Of a stretch of DNA of 64,000 nucleotides, positions 48,905 to 57,218 are shown one piece after another. Below the pieces are notes generated by a model. It did not search any database and had not been told where the DNA came from. It saw only the letters and a list, made by a program, of their open reading frames with translations. Source of the DNA: Polyangium fumosum. GTDB taxonomy: Bacteria; Myxococcota_A; Polyangia; Polyangiales; Polyangiaceae. The stretch spans positions 58,765 to 122,764 of the forward strand of contig NZ_SSMQ01000036.1 of assembly GCF_005144585.1 (NCBI RefSeq), read 5' to 3'. Within the stretch, counting starts at the first letter, position 1, and each line of letters opens with the position of its first letter. Position numbers and translations under genes: made by a program.

Positions 48905-49573
48905 ATGCAAGTGAACCTTCTTTACCGCCCGTCGCAGTCGCTCGCGCAGTGCTGGCTGCAGAACGGCGAGTCCGTGGTCGCCGAGAGCGGCGCGATGGTC
49001 GGCATGTCGACCAACGTCCAGATGCAGACGCAGTCCGGCGGCTTCATGAAGGGCCTCAAGCGGCTCTTCGGCGGCGAGTCGTTCTTCCGCAACACCTTCA
49101 CCGCGCAAGGCGGCCAGGGCGAGGTCCTCTTCGCCACGCCGCTCTGCGGGGACATGGCGGTGCTCGAAGCCGGCCACAAGCAGTGGTGCATCCAGAACAG
49201 CGCCTACGTTGCTTCGAGCCCCTCGGTCGACGTGAAGACGAAGACCGGCGGCTTCAAGGGCATGTTCTCGGGCGCGGGCCTCTTCCTGCTCGAAACGTCG
49301 GGGATGGGCCAGGTCGTCATCGGCACGTTCGGCGCGCTCGAACAGGTGCAGGTCGACGGCAGCATGGTGATCGACACGGGGCACCTCGCTGCGTGGGAGT
49401 CGACGCTCACGTACAAGGTCGGCAAGAGCGGATCCGGCTGGATCGCCTCGTTCCTCTCGGGCGAGGGCCTCGTTTGCCACTTCGAGGGGCAGGGCACCGT
49501 GTACCTGCAGTCCCGCAACGCCGCCGAGTACGGCTCGACGATCGGCGCTCTGTTGCCAGCGCGCGAGCAGTGA
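48905..49573 (+). CDS. AIM24-family protein, second of three
   Basis: A 222-residue paralogue: WLQNGESVVAESGAMVGMS, LKRLFGGESFFRNTFTAQGGQG, AYVASSPSVDV, then GEGLVCHFEGQGTVYLQSRN near the C-terminus. The order of motifs is the same as in the genes on both sides, at perhaps 30-40% identity by eye. Translation starts at ATG 48905, 34 bases after the first gene. It has no signal peptide or membrane segment. Confidence 0.88.
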   Translation: MQVNLLYRPSQSLAQCWLQNGESVVAESGAMVGMSTNVQMQTQSGGFMKGLKRLFGGESFFRNTFTAQGGQGEVLFATPLCGDMAVLEAGHKQWCIQNSAYVASSPSVDVKTKTGGFKGMFSGAGLFLLETSGMGQVVIGTFGALEQVQVDGSMVIDTGHLAAWESTLTYKVGKSGSGWIASFLSGEGLVCHFEGQGTVYLQSRNAAEYGSTIGALLPAREQ

Positions 49574-49586
49574 AGAGGTCTTAACC

Positions 49587-50279
49587 GTGCGACACGAGAT
49601 CCGTCACAACCCCGACTTCGGCCTGGTCCAGGTCCACTTCGACCAACCCGGCGAGCAGATCATCACCGAGAGCGGCGCGATGGTCGCGCGCGACACGGGC
49701 ATCGAGATGAAGACGAGCTTGCAGGGCGGCATCGGCGGCGCCCTCAAGCGCAAGCTGCTCGGCGGCGAGAGCCTCTTCCAGAACACGTTCACGGCGACGG
49801 CGCCGGGGCAGAGCATGTGGTTCGCGCCCGCGCCCGAAGGCGCGATCGTGTGCATCACGATGCAGCCGGGCATGGAGCTCTTCCTGCAATCCGGCGCCTA
49901 CCTCGCTTCCACGCCGGGCGTCACGCTCGACACGAAGTGGCAGGGCGCGAAGGGCTTCTTCTCGGGCGGCCTCTTCCTCATCCGCGCGTACGGCCAGGGT
50001 TACCTCTGGTTCAACTGCTACGGCGGCGCGCACGTGCTCGACATCGGCCAGCAGTATCACGGCTACATCTGCGACAACACGCACATGGTCGCGTTCACGC
50101 AGGGCCTCCAGTACAACATCAGCAAGGTCGGCGGCTTGAAGAGCCTCTTCCTCGGCGGGGAAGGCCTCGTGTGCAACTTCCAGGGTCAGGGCCGCCTCTG
50201 GCTCCAGACGCGGAACCCGAGTTCGCTCGCGTCCTTCCTCCACCCGTTCCGCCCGGTCAAAGCCAAATCTTCGGGTTGA
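49587..50279 (+). CDS. AIM24-family protein, third of three
   Basis: A 230-residue paralogue: VHFDQPGEQIITESGAMVARD, LKRKLLGGESLFQNTFTATAPGQ, AYLASTPGVTLDT, and GEGLVCNFQGQGRLWLQTRN. GTG at 49587 is 13 bases after the second gene's stop. Three different copies kept side by side suggest a hetero-oligomer or divided roles; this is inference. A hairpin follows the gene and an FHA protein lies further on. Confidence 0.88.
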   Translation: MRHEIRHNPDFGLVQVHFDQPGEQIITESGAMVARDTGIEMKTSLQGGIGGALKRKLLGGESLFQNTFTATAPGQSMWFAPAPEGAIVCITMQPGMELFLQSGAYLASTPGVTLDTKWQGAKGFFSGGLFLIRAYGQGYLWFNCYGGAHVLDIGQQYHGYICDNTHMVAFTQGLQYNISKVGGLKSLFLGGEGLVCNFQGQGRLWLQTRNPSSLASFLHPFRPVKAKSSG

Positions 50280-50285
50280 ACGTGA

Positions 50286-50323
50286 GCGCGACGAGGCCCG
50301 AAGTTACGTTGGTCTCGTCGCGC
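50286..50323. other. Inverted repeat after the AIM24 cluster
   Basis: GCGCGACGAGGCC at 50286-50298 pairs with GGTCTCGTCGCGC at 50311-50323 (12 of 13) around a 12-base loop. It follows the third AIM24 stop by 6 bases. There is no T tract, so it may be a rho-assisted terminator, an mRNA-stabilising hairpin or an operator of the FHA gene. Confidence 0.4.
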
Positions 50324-50433
50324 ACCTCGCAGCAGTTCCCCGCACCCCCGTCCACAAACGAGCATTGCGTTCGGCGGGGATCCATCGGTAAAGTACCTCT
50401 ATCCGTCGAGCCACGCCTCGCGGCAACCCGTCT

Positions 50434-51945
50434 ATGTGGAAGCTAACGATCGAGGACGACGAGGGGAAACAGACCGTACTCCCTCTCGCCCACGACGAGT
50501 ACGGGCTCGGACGCGGCGAAGGTAACTCGATTCGCCTGACCGACCGCAACGTCTCGCGTAAACACGCGCAGCTCAAGCGGAACGGCCAGGGATGGTCGAT
50601 CTCCGATCCGTCGAGCTACAACGGGACCTTCGTCAACGGCGTCCGTGTCGTCGGGGATCAGGCGATCAACGGCGGCGACGTCATCCAGCTCGGCGACTAC
50701 CGCATCGAGTTGGTCGACGAGTCGAAGGTGGTGCCCGCACCGGACGCGACGGCGCAACAAGGCGCGCTCGCGCAGGTGCCGGTCCATCAAAGGCCGAACC
50801 GCCTCGTCGTGGTCGTCGGGCCAAACCCCGGGGCCGAGTATCCGCTCGATCGTGAGCACTTCACGATCGGCCGCGCCGAAGAGGCGACGATCTCGATCAA
50901 CCACAGCTCCGTCAGCCGCCTGCACGCCGAGCTCATCGCGCTCGGCAACGGCCGCTACGAGATCATCGACAAGGGCAGCGCGAACGGCATCCGCATCAAC
51001 GGCGTGGAGCTGAAGCGCGGCATCCTCGAAGCGGGCGACGCGCTCGAGCTCGGTGACGTGCGCCTGCGGTTCGTCGGCGCAGGCAAGATCTTCCGCGCGG
51101 GCATGGGCCTCGGCGTCGACGGCCAGGCCATGCGGCCGATGGGCTCGTTCGACAACGTCGCGACGAGCGTGGGCACGCCCGCGCCGCCGCCGCGCGGCCC
51201 GAGCCTCGGCAAGCTCATCGGCATCGGCGCGGTGGTGGGCCTCGTGGTGATCGGCGTGATCGTCGGGATGACGCGGACCCCGACGACGACCACGACAAAC
51301 ACCGTCGAAACGCCGGAGATGAGCGCCTTCGAGGCGCAGGTCTTGAAAGAAGCCCAGGAGCTCGTCGACGCGAAGGACTTCGATCGCGCGCACACGAAGC
51401 TCCAGGCCATCAACGACAACTCGCCCGTTCGCGAGAGCCAGCCCTTCAAGGACATCGAGTCGAAGTGGGCCGACTGGATGTTCAGCAAGGCCGATCAGCT
51501 CGAAGACGTGGCCGAGAAGAAGCGCATCTTCCAGCAGATCGCCTCCACGCCGAGCGTGAGCGCAGACCAGCGCAAGAAGGCCGCCGATCTGCTCCACGCC
51601 CTCGCCGGGCCGGAGCCGACGGCGCCCACGCCGAACAACGGCGGCGGCACGTACGTCCCGCCAAACCCGGGCGGCGGGAGCTTCAACAACGGGAGCACGA
51701 GCGGTGCCACGGGCGCCACGCCGGCCAAGTCGACGGAGCCGACCGCGGCGACGACGCCGACCGCGCCGCCGCCTCCCGGACAGTTCGACGAGGCCGCGAT
51801 TCGCAAGGGCCTCGAGCCGAGGGTCTGGTCCGGCAAGGCGAGCGAGGCAGACATCAAGATGCTGATCGCGATCTGCAGGCACCAGCGCGACACGGCCTGC
51901 AAGGACCGCGCAGTCGCGATGCTCAAGCAAAAGCAGGGCGGCTGA
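50434..51945 (+). CDS. Protein with two FHA domains and a membrane helix
   Basis: A 503-residue protein. FHA domain 1 (about residues 20-95) has YGLGRGEGNSIRL, RNVSRKHAQL and SSYNGTFVNGVRV; FHA domain 2 (about 125-205) has FTIGRAEEATISI, SSVSRLHAEL and GSANGIRINGVEL. The conserved Arg, Ser and Asn of phosphothreonine binding are present in both. A transmembrane helix lies at about 257-280, followed by a TPR-like stretch and a Thr/Pro/Gly-rich tail outside. It is likely to read phosphorylation by Ser/Thr kinases at the membrane. It probably forms an operon with the SGNH hydrolase 10 bases downstream. Confidence 0.9.
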   Translation: MWKLTIEDDEGKQTVLPLAHDEYGLGRGEGNSIRLTDRNVSRKHAQLKRNGQGWSISDPSSYNGTFVNGVRVVGDQAINGGDVIQLGDYRIELVDESKVVPAPDATAQQGALAQVPVHQRPNRLVVVVGPNPGAEYPLDREHFTIGRAEEATISINHSSVSRLHAELIALGNGRYEIIDKGSANGIRINGVELKRGILEAGDALELGDVRLRFVGAGKIFRAGMGLGVDGQAMRPMGSFDNVATSVGTPAPPPRGPSLGKLIGIGAVVGLVVIGVIVGMTRTPTTTTTNTVETPEMSAFEAQVLKEAQELVDAKDFDRAHTKLQAINDNSPVRESQPFKDIESKWADWMFSKADQLEDVAEKKRIFQQIASTPSVSADQRKKAADLLHALAGPEPTAPTPNNGGGTYVPPNPGGGSFNNGSTSGATGATPAKSTEPTAATTPTAPPPPGQFDEAAIRKGLEPRVWSGKASEADIKMLIAICRHQRDTACKDRAVAMLKQKQGG

Positions 51946-51955
51946 GCGCGCGCCG

Positions 51956-53653
51956 ATGACCGGTCGTCGTCGGCGCCGCGCGGCGGCCGCCTCCCCGCGC
52001 GCACAAGCCCAAAAATCCCCCACGAAGGCCCAAGCTCCCGAAGCAGCGCCGAAGGCGGCCCCCGCGCCGCAGGAAGCGCCGCAGACGGCGTCGCAGGCCA
52101 AGGACGCGTCGCAGGCCAAGGACGTGCCCCGCGTCGCGCCTGCGCCCACGGAGGCGGCAGCGCGGCCCGCAGCGACGCCCGACGAGCCCGAGGCGCCGCG
52201 CGTGAACGGACTGCGCTCGCAAGCCGTGATCGTGCTCGTCACGCTCGCCGCGCTCGTCGCCGTGCCCTACCTCGCCCCGTCGCTCGCGCGCCTGCGCCTG
52301 CTCACGCCGCTGCCCGAAGGCGAAGGCCTCGTCGCGGTAGCGCCCACGCCCGAGCCCGCGGCCTCCGTCGGCGAGACGGCGCTCGCGATGGAGACGACGG
52401 AGCAGGCCGAGCTGCGCCAGCCGGAGGAGGTCGCGCTCCCGCCCGCCGCAGCCGAGATCGTGCCCGCGGCGAGCACCACCGAGACGGGAAAACCCCCGCG
52501 ATCGATCGAGGATCCCTCGGGTCACGCGCTCGACGCGTTTTACGGCCGCCTCGCCGCCGTCGAACGCAAGGAACCAAAGGCGATCGCGCGCGTCACCTAC
52601 TTCGGCGACTCGATCGTGGCGAGCGACTTCGTCACGGCGACGCTGCGCCGCAAGCTCCAGCGCCGCTTCGGCGACGCGGGCCATGGCTTCATGCTCATGG
52701 CGAACGCCTGGCCCGGCTACTTCCACAACGACGTCGTGCGCTTCGCGGCGCCGGGCTGGCAGGTCAGCCGCGTCGTCGGCCCCTACGCGAAGGACGGCTT
52801 CTACGGCCTTGGCGGCGTCTCGTTCCGCGCGCAAGGCAAGGGCGCGTTCTCGCGCTTCGCGACCACGAAGACCGGCACCTTCGGCCGCGCCGTCTCGCGC
52901 TTCGCCGTGAGCTACCTCGAACATGCCGACGGAGCTCCGATGAGCGTGAGCATCGACGGCGCCCCGCGGGAGACCATCGATACGCGCGCCGACGCATCGG
53001 CCTCACGGCAGCGCGTCTACGAGGTCCCCGACGGCCCGCACGAGCTCGAAGTGCGCGCCGAGGGCCCGGGCGTGCGCGCGTTCGGCGTGACCATGGAGCG
53101 CGACGTGCCCGGCGTCGTGCTCGACGCGATCGGCATCCAGGGCTGCCGCATCCGCTTCCTCGACAAGAGTGACGACGCGCATTTCGCCGAGCAGCTCAAG
53201 ACGCGAGATCCTGCGCTCACCGTCTTCCAGTACGGCATGAACGAGAGCGAGGACGGCGAGCTCTTCCCGCTCGATCAGTACGCGTCCACGATGAAGGCCG
53301 TGCTCGTGCAGGCGCGCGCGGCGCTGCCCCAGGGTTCGTGTTTGCTCATCGGGCCGATGGATCGCGCCGACAAGAAGGGCACGGGCTACACGAGCCGCCC
53401 TGTCGTGCCGAAGCTCGCGGCGATTCAGCGCAAGGTCGCGGCCGAGGTCGGCTGCGGGTACTGGGACACGCTGAGCGCGATGGGCGGACTCGGATCGATG
53501 GGCGTGTGGGTGCAGCGCGGCCTCGGCGGGGCCGATCTCGCGCACCCGTCGAGCGCCGGCGCCGAGGTGCTCGGCGGCTGGATCTACCTCGCGTTGATGG
53601 AGGGCTACGAGGCCTTCCTCGCGCGGGGCGGCGGGCGCGCCGCGCCTCGCTGA
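51956..53653 (+). CDS. SGNH/GDSL-family hydrolase, membrane-anchored
   Basis: A 565-residue protein. A Pro/Ala-rich, basic N-terminus precedes one membrane helix at about residues 88-110. The SGNH domain starts with block I ITYFGDSIVASD-like sequence (RVTYFGDSIVASDF, near residue 217), includes FQYGMNESEDG near 430, and ends with GADLAHPSSAGAEVLGGW, which supplies the catalytic Asp/His. Such enzymes remove acyl groups from polysaccharides or peptidoglycan outside the membrane. ATG at 51956. Convergent with the stressosome genes, 5 bases apart. Confidence 0.86.
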   Translation: MTGRRRRRAAAASPRAQAQKSPTKAQAPEAAPKAAPAPQEAPQTASQAKDASQAKDVPRVAPAPTEAAARPAATPDEPEAPRVNGLRSQAVIVLVTLAALVAVPYLAPSLARLRLLTPLPEGEGLVAVAPTPEPAASVGETALAMETTEQAELRQPEEVALPPAAAEIVPAASTTETGKPPRSIEDPSGHALDAFYGRLAAVERKEPKAIARVTYFGDSIVASDFVTATLRRKLQRRFGDAGHGFMLMANAWPGYFHNDVVRFAAPGWQVSRVVGPYAKDGFYGLGGVSFRAQGKGAFSRFATTKTGTFGRAVSRFAVSYLEHADGAPMSVSIDGAPRETIDTRADASASRQRVYEVPDGPHELEVRAEGPGVRAFGVTMERDVPGVVLDAIGIQGCRIRFLDKSDDAHFAEQLKTRDPALTVFQYGMNESEDGELFPLDQYASTMKAVLVQARAALPQGSCLLIGPMDRADKKGTGYTSRPVVPKLAAIQRKVAAEVGCGYWDTLSAMGGLGSMGVWVQRGLGGADLAHPSSAGAEVLGGWIYLALMEGYEAFLARGGGRAAPR

Positions 53654-53658
53654 TCGAG

Positions 53659-54168
53659 CTACCGCGCGCTGCTCGGTCCGGACGCCGGGAACGCGCCGGA
53701 TCCGCCGCGCGGCGGATCGAGCCACTTGATGCAGACGACGCGCAAGCCGCGGCCCGGCGCGTTCTCCATCTCGACGTGGCTCATCATGCGCGCCACGGCG
53801 CCGAGCCCGACGCCGAGCCCCTGCCCGCTGCGCCGCTGCGTGCCCGGCTCGAGCCTTCGCCCCTCGGAAAAACCGTCCTCGAACACGCTCGCGGGGTTGT
53901 CGATGCCGGGGCCCGCGTCCTCGACGACGATGCGCATGCCGAGGCGCGGCTCGGTCACCGTCGAGAGCGCGAGCGTGCCCCGCCCGGCGAACTTCGCGAC
54001 GTTCGAGACGAGCTCGGCGATGCAGATCGCGACCTCGCCCTGGGCCTTGGCGTCGAAGCCGATCACGGAGGCGTAGCGGCGGCCCTCTGCGGCGCACCAG
54101 AAGCGGTCGTGCTCGTTGCCGATGTCGAACGAGAGCGGCTCGGGCACGAGCGAGGGCAGCTTCGACAT
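53659..54168 (-). CDS. RsbW-like anti-sigma/serine kinase ATPase
   Basis: A 169-residue GHKL ATPase: N box ICIAELVSNVAKFAGRG near residue 50, G1 VVEDAGPGIDNP near 85, and G2 SGQGLGVGLGAVARMMSH near 120. These are the features of RsbW/RsbT/SpoIIAB kinases. Its ATG overlaps the stop of the phosphatase gene, placing it last in the five-gene stressosome operon. No anti-anti-sigma partner or sigma factor is adjacent, so its target is unknown. It could equally be a second RsbT-like switch kinase. Confidence 0.87.
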   Translation of the reverse strand: MSKLPSLVPEPLSFDIGNEHDRFWCAAEGRRYASVIGFDAKAQGEVAICIAELVSNVAKFAGRGTLALSTVTEPRLGMRIVVEDAGPGIDNPASVFEDGFSEGRRLEPGTQRRSGQGLGVGLGAVARMMSHVEMENAPGRGLRVVCIKWLDPPRGGSGAFPASGPSSAR

Positions 54169-54737
54169 CAGCGGTCCAGGTAACGCACGACCACACATGT
54201 CGCGTCGTCGTGCGACTTTCGATAACCCTCGAGGACCGAGCGGGCGATCATCGTGGCGCTCTGGTGCTTGACCTGCTCGATGTCGAAGCTGCCAGAAATG
54301 CCGTCCGTGTAGAGCGCGAACATGTCGCCGTGCACGAGGCCGTAGCGGAAGATCCGCACGTGGCGGATGCCGCGGCCGAGCACGCCGCGCGCGGGCAGCG
54401 GCTGGATCTTCTCTTTGCTCCACGAGCGGAGCGCGACGTTGCCGACGCCTGCGACGTCGAGCGTCGCGGTCTGCGCATCGACGCGCGCGAGCATCACGGC
54501 GGCGCCGCGCGTGCTGGCGACGGCCCTGTCGGCGCCGCGCAGGAGCATCTCGAGCGGCTCTTCGACGTGCTCTTCGACGTACTTGCAGAGCGTCGAGGCG
54601 GCGAGCGCCGCGTGGGGGCCGTGGCCGAGGCCGTCGGCGACGAGGATGAGCGTGCGTGGCTTGCGCTCCAGGATGAGGTGTGCGTCGCCGCAGACGGTTT
54701 CCCCATCTGCGGGGCGCTCTGCCGTGCCAATGTCCAC
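54168..54737 (-). CDS. RsbX-like PP2C/SpoIIE-type phosphatase
   Basis: A 189-residue serine phosphatase: metal-binding Asp motifs in ILVADGLGHGPHAALAA near residue 35, MFALYTDGISGSF near 140, and the final KSHDDATCVVVRY. It corresponds to RsbX, which resets the stressosome by removing phosphate from RsbR and RsbS. ATG at 54737. It lies 3 bases after the RsbT-like gene and overlaps the RsbW-like start (TGATG). Confidence 0.88.
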   Translation of the reverse strand: MDIGTAERPADGETVCGDAHLILERKPRTLILVADGLGHGPHAALAASTLCKYVEEHVEEPLEMLLRGADRAVASTRGAAVMLARVDAQTATLDVAGVGNVALRSWSKEKIQPLPARGVLGRGIRHVRIFRYGLVHGDMFALYTDGISGSFDIEQVKHQSATMIARSVLEGYRKSHDDATCVVVRYLDR

Positions 54738-54740
54738 AGG

Positions 54741-55421
54741 CTACTCGGCGTACTTTCGGATGCGAACCGTGGTGCCGAGGCCGGGGTGCGTGTCGAGCTC
54801 GAACTCGTCGACGAGCCGCTTGGTGCCGCGGAGACCGGCGCCCATACCCCACTTCGAGCGGTAAGCGCCGCTCAGGATCAGCGCCGGGTCGGAGATGCCC
54901 GGGCCTTGATCACGAGCGACGACCTCGATCCCGCGCCGTTTTCCTTCAATCCGTCGGATCCGAATTTCGCCGGTCCCGGCGTACTGGAAGATGTTGCGCG
55001 CGAGCTCGGAGACGGCCGTCGCGACCTTCGTCTGGACGACCTCGGAGAAGCCGAGCTGCTTGGCCATGTCCTTGCCGAGCGTGCGGGCGCGAACGACGTC
55101 GTGCTCGGCGCGGATCGGGACGCTGATGCCATCGGGACGCGACTCGGCCTGCTGCTGCGGGGGCTCCATGGGGATCGATGGAGCGTTCTCCACGGCCACG
55201 AGCGCGAGCAGGCTCTTGCAGTTCGCGAGCTTCTCCGGCTCCTGCAAGAAGATGTTCAAGCCCGGACCGAGCTGCTGGACGAGCTGCGGGATCTCGGGGC
55301 GCGTGAGCACCTCGAGCCTCACGTTCGCCCGCCTCGCAGCGGACGTGAGGAGCGAGCGACTCGTCGGCTCCGAGAGGTACCGCCGCAAGATGGCGAGGAT
55401 TTCCCCCGCGATCTCGTTCAT
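54741..55421 (-). CDS. RsbT-like switch kinase with N-terminal extension
   Basis: A 226-residue protein. The C-terminal 130 residues are an RsbT-type serine kinase: AVSELARNIFQYAGTGEI (N box), VVARDQGPGISDPALIL (G1), GMGAGLRGTKRLVDEFEL (G2). About 95 residues precede it (MNEIAGEILAILRRYL, VRLEVLTRPEIPQLVQQL), which Bacillus RsbT lacks; they may add a regulatory or docking domain. In stressosomes RsbT phosphorylates RsbR and RsbS and then leaves to activate an output. ATG at 55421. Confidence 0.88.
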   Translation of the reverse strand: MNEIAGEILAILRRYLSEPTSRSLLTSAARRANVRLEVLTRPEIPQLVQQLGPGLNIFLQEPEKLANCKSLLALVAVENAPSIPMEPPQQQAESRPDGISVPIRAEHDVVRARTLGKDMAKQLGFSEVVQTKVATAVSELARNIFQYAGTGEIRIRRIEGKRRGIEVVARDQGPGISDPALILSGAYRSKWGMGAGLRGTKRLVDEFELDTHPGLGTTVRIRKYAE

Positions 55422-55464
55422 CGATCGCGCCTCCTCCTCCACCACGTCGTCCGAGAGACGATGG

Positions 55465-55893
55465 TCACGCCTCGCCCTCCCACTCGTCCCCTTCGCCGGC
55501 GAGGTCGTGCGGCAGCCCCTCGGGCTGGAGTGTATCGAGCAGCGCGAGGGCGCGATCGAGGTTCAACGCCGTGCGCACGCCGGGCAGCTCCATGCCCATC
55601 TCGACGAGCGTCATCGCGACGGCGGGCCGGAGGCCGCAGACCACGGTTTCCACGCCCATGAGCCGCGCCATGACCGCGAGGTCGCGGATGCTGCGCGTGA
55701 TGTAGCTGTCGAGCACGTCGACACCGGAGAGGTCGACCACGAGTCCGCGTGCGTCTCCCTTCTCGCAAGCGGCCGCGACGTCCTGCTGCAGCCGATCCAC
55801 CACGGTGTCCGAAAGCGCGGTCTGGATCGATACGATCAGCTTTCCAGACAGGCGTACGATCGGGATCCGCTGCGTTTCCATCATCATGACCAT
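55465..55893 (-). CDS. RsbS-like STAS protein
   Basis: A 142-residue single STAS-domain protein: IPIVRLSGKLIVSIQTALSD at the start, then GLVVDLSGVDVLDSYITRSI near residue 65, with the phosphorylatable Ser in DSYITR, and VVCGLRPAVAMTLVEMGMEL. This is the stressosome scaffold subunit that holds RsbT. ATG at 55893 overlaps the RsbR stop by 10 bases. The C-terminal 15 residues are acidic. Confidence 0.9.
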   Translation of the reverse strand: MVMMMETQRIPIVRLSGKLIVSIQTALSDTVVDRLQQDVAAACEKGDARGLVVDLSGVDVLDSYITRSIRDLAVMARLMGVETVVCGLRPAVAMTLVEMGMELPGVRTALNLDRALALLDTLQPEGLPHDLAGEGDEWEGEA

Positions 55894-56900
55894 CGGGCCC
55901 TCCTGGCCTCGCCCTCGCTCACCGTGTTTTGCCTGGCATCCTCGGCATCGAGCCAACGCAGACAGTAGCGAAGCCCGTGCTTCAAGTTTCGTAGTGTCTC
56001 GAGCTGGCCGAAGTTGACGTCGAGATCGACCAGCGTTTGCGCAACCGCGGGCCGGATGCCCGTCAGCACGCAGCGCGCGCCGATCAAATTGACGGCCTTG
56101 ACCAGCTTCATGAAGTGATCGGCGGTCGAGGTGTCGATCACCTCGACGCCCGTGAGATCGATGATGACGAACCTCGACTGACTACGCACGATCTCGTCGA
56201 GCAGTCGCTCCATCATCTCCGCGCTGCGCCGGGAATCGACCACGCCGATCACGGGCAGCGCGAGCACGTCCTCCCATAATGTCAGGATCGGGGTCGAGAG
56301 CTCCTGCACGGCCATCCTGAGCCGCGCGATGAGCTCCGACTTTTCCGACTCGCTGGCGACGAGCTCTTTGTTCCGCAGCGCGACTTCTTCCTCGAAGTTC
56401 TTGCGCGACTCGCTGCTGATGAACACCGAGACCGCGCCCGTCTGCGTCCCCGAAGTGTCGCGCAGCGGCGCCGCGTGCACCTCGTGCCACGCCCCCTCGG
56501 GCAGGTTCTCGTTGCGGAGGAAGACCTCGGCCGTCCGAACGGACTCGCCGCGGAGCGCGCGGGCATGCGGCAGCTCCTCCAGCAGATAAGGCGTGCTCTT
56601 GTCGCCGTGCAAGTACACGGTCGACTCTCCCCATTCCTCTACGGGCAGAGCCTTGGGCGAAGGCTCGGTGCCCTCGGCGACCCCGAGGAGCCGCTGGGAC
56701 TCGGCGTTCGCCATGAGCACGTTGCCCACGAGATCGGTCGCCCACACCCCGACCGGGAGTTGATCGAAGAGGGAACGCAGGCGCGCGTTCTCCGCGCGCA
56801 GCGAGGCTTCGGAGCGCTCACGCTCCTCGAGCTTCTGCTGAAGGGCGGCCAATTCGGCCTTCAGCCGCTCGATCTCCGAACCTCGACTACCCTCTTCCAA
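55884..56900 (-). CDS. RsbR-like stressosome sensor with PAS and STAS domains
   Basis: A 338-residue protein. An N-terminal coiled coil (IERLKAELAALQQKLEERE) leads to a PAS domain, about residues 45-170 (FDQLPVGVWATDLVGNVLMANAESQRLL, WHEVHAAPLRDTSG), then a linker helix and a C-terminal STAS domain, about 205-320 (ALPVIGVVDSRRSAEMME, RFVIIDLTGVEVIDTSTADH with the Thr phosphosites, VLTGIRPAVAQTLVDL). PAS replaces the globin-like sensor of Bacillus RsbR, so it may sense light, redox or a ligand. First gene of the stressosome operon; ATG at 56900. Confidence 0.9.
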   Translation of the reverse strand: MEEGSRGSEIERLKAELAALQQKLEERERSEASLRAENARLRSLFDQLPVGVWATDLVGNVLMANAESQRLLGVAEGTEPSPKALPVEEWGESTVYLHGDKSTPYLLEELPHARALRGESVRTAEVFLRNENLPEGAWHEVHAAPLRDTSGTQTGAVSVFISSESRKNFEEEVALRNKELVASESEKSELIARLRMAVQELSTPILTLWEDVLALPVIGVVDSRRSAEMMERLLDEIVRSQSRFVIIDLTGVEVIDTSTADHFMKLVKAVNLIGARCVLTGIRPAVAQTLVDLDVNFGQLETLRNLKHGLRYCLRWLDAEDARQNTVSEGEARRARWS

Positions 56901-57218
56901 ACTCGCCTCCAGCGGAGCCGACGACGCACGCGCAGACGCTCAGGATATACACGAAGCGCAATCGGAAGACGACTGCTGCCGGCACGGTCACGCGAAAACG
57001 ATCCTCGCCCATGGCGACGGCCTGTGTGAAACCGCACCCGAACACAAGTTCGCCCCAAACAAGGGAACGAATCGAGGAAACGATCTGCGGATGAAGGCGA
57101 AGAAGCGTCAACGCTTCGCCGCTTCGTCCACGTCGTCCATCTTCGATAGCGCGTCCCGACGGGCGCGGGCCGCCGGAAAACTGCTACGATGCTCCGCTCG
57201 TGCTCTCCGCGTTCGTGG
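56901..57218. other. Intergenic region between the lipase and rsbR
   Basis: About 318 bases without a supported gene. It should hold the promoter of the stressosome operon on the minus strand. I see GAAGCG-TCAA-CGCTTC (about 57098-57113), an imperfect hairpin, and no convincing promoter hexamers. Short open frames here have no ribosome site and are not called. Confidence 0.5.
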
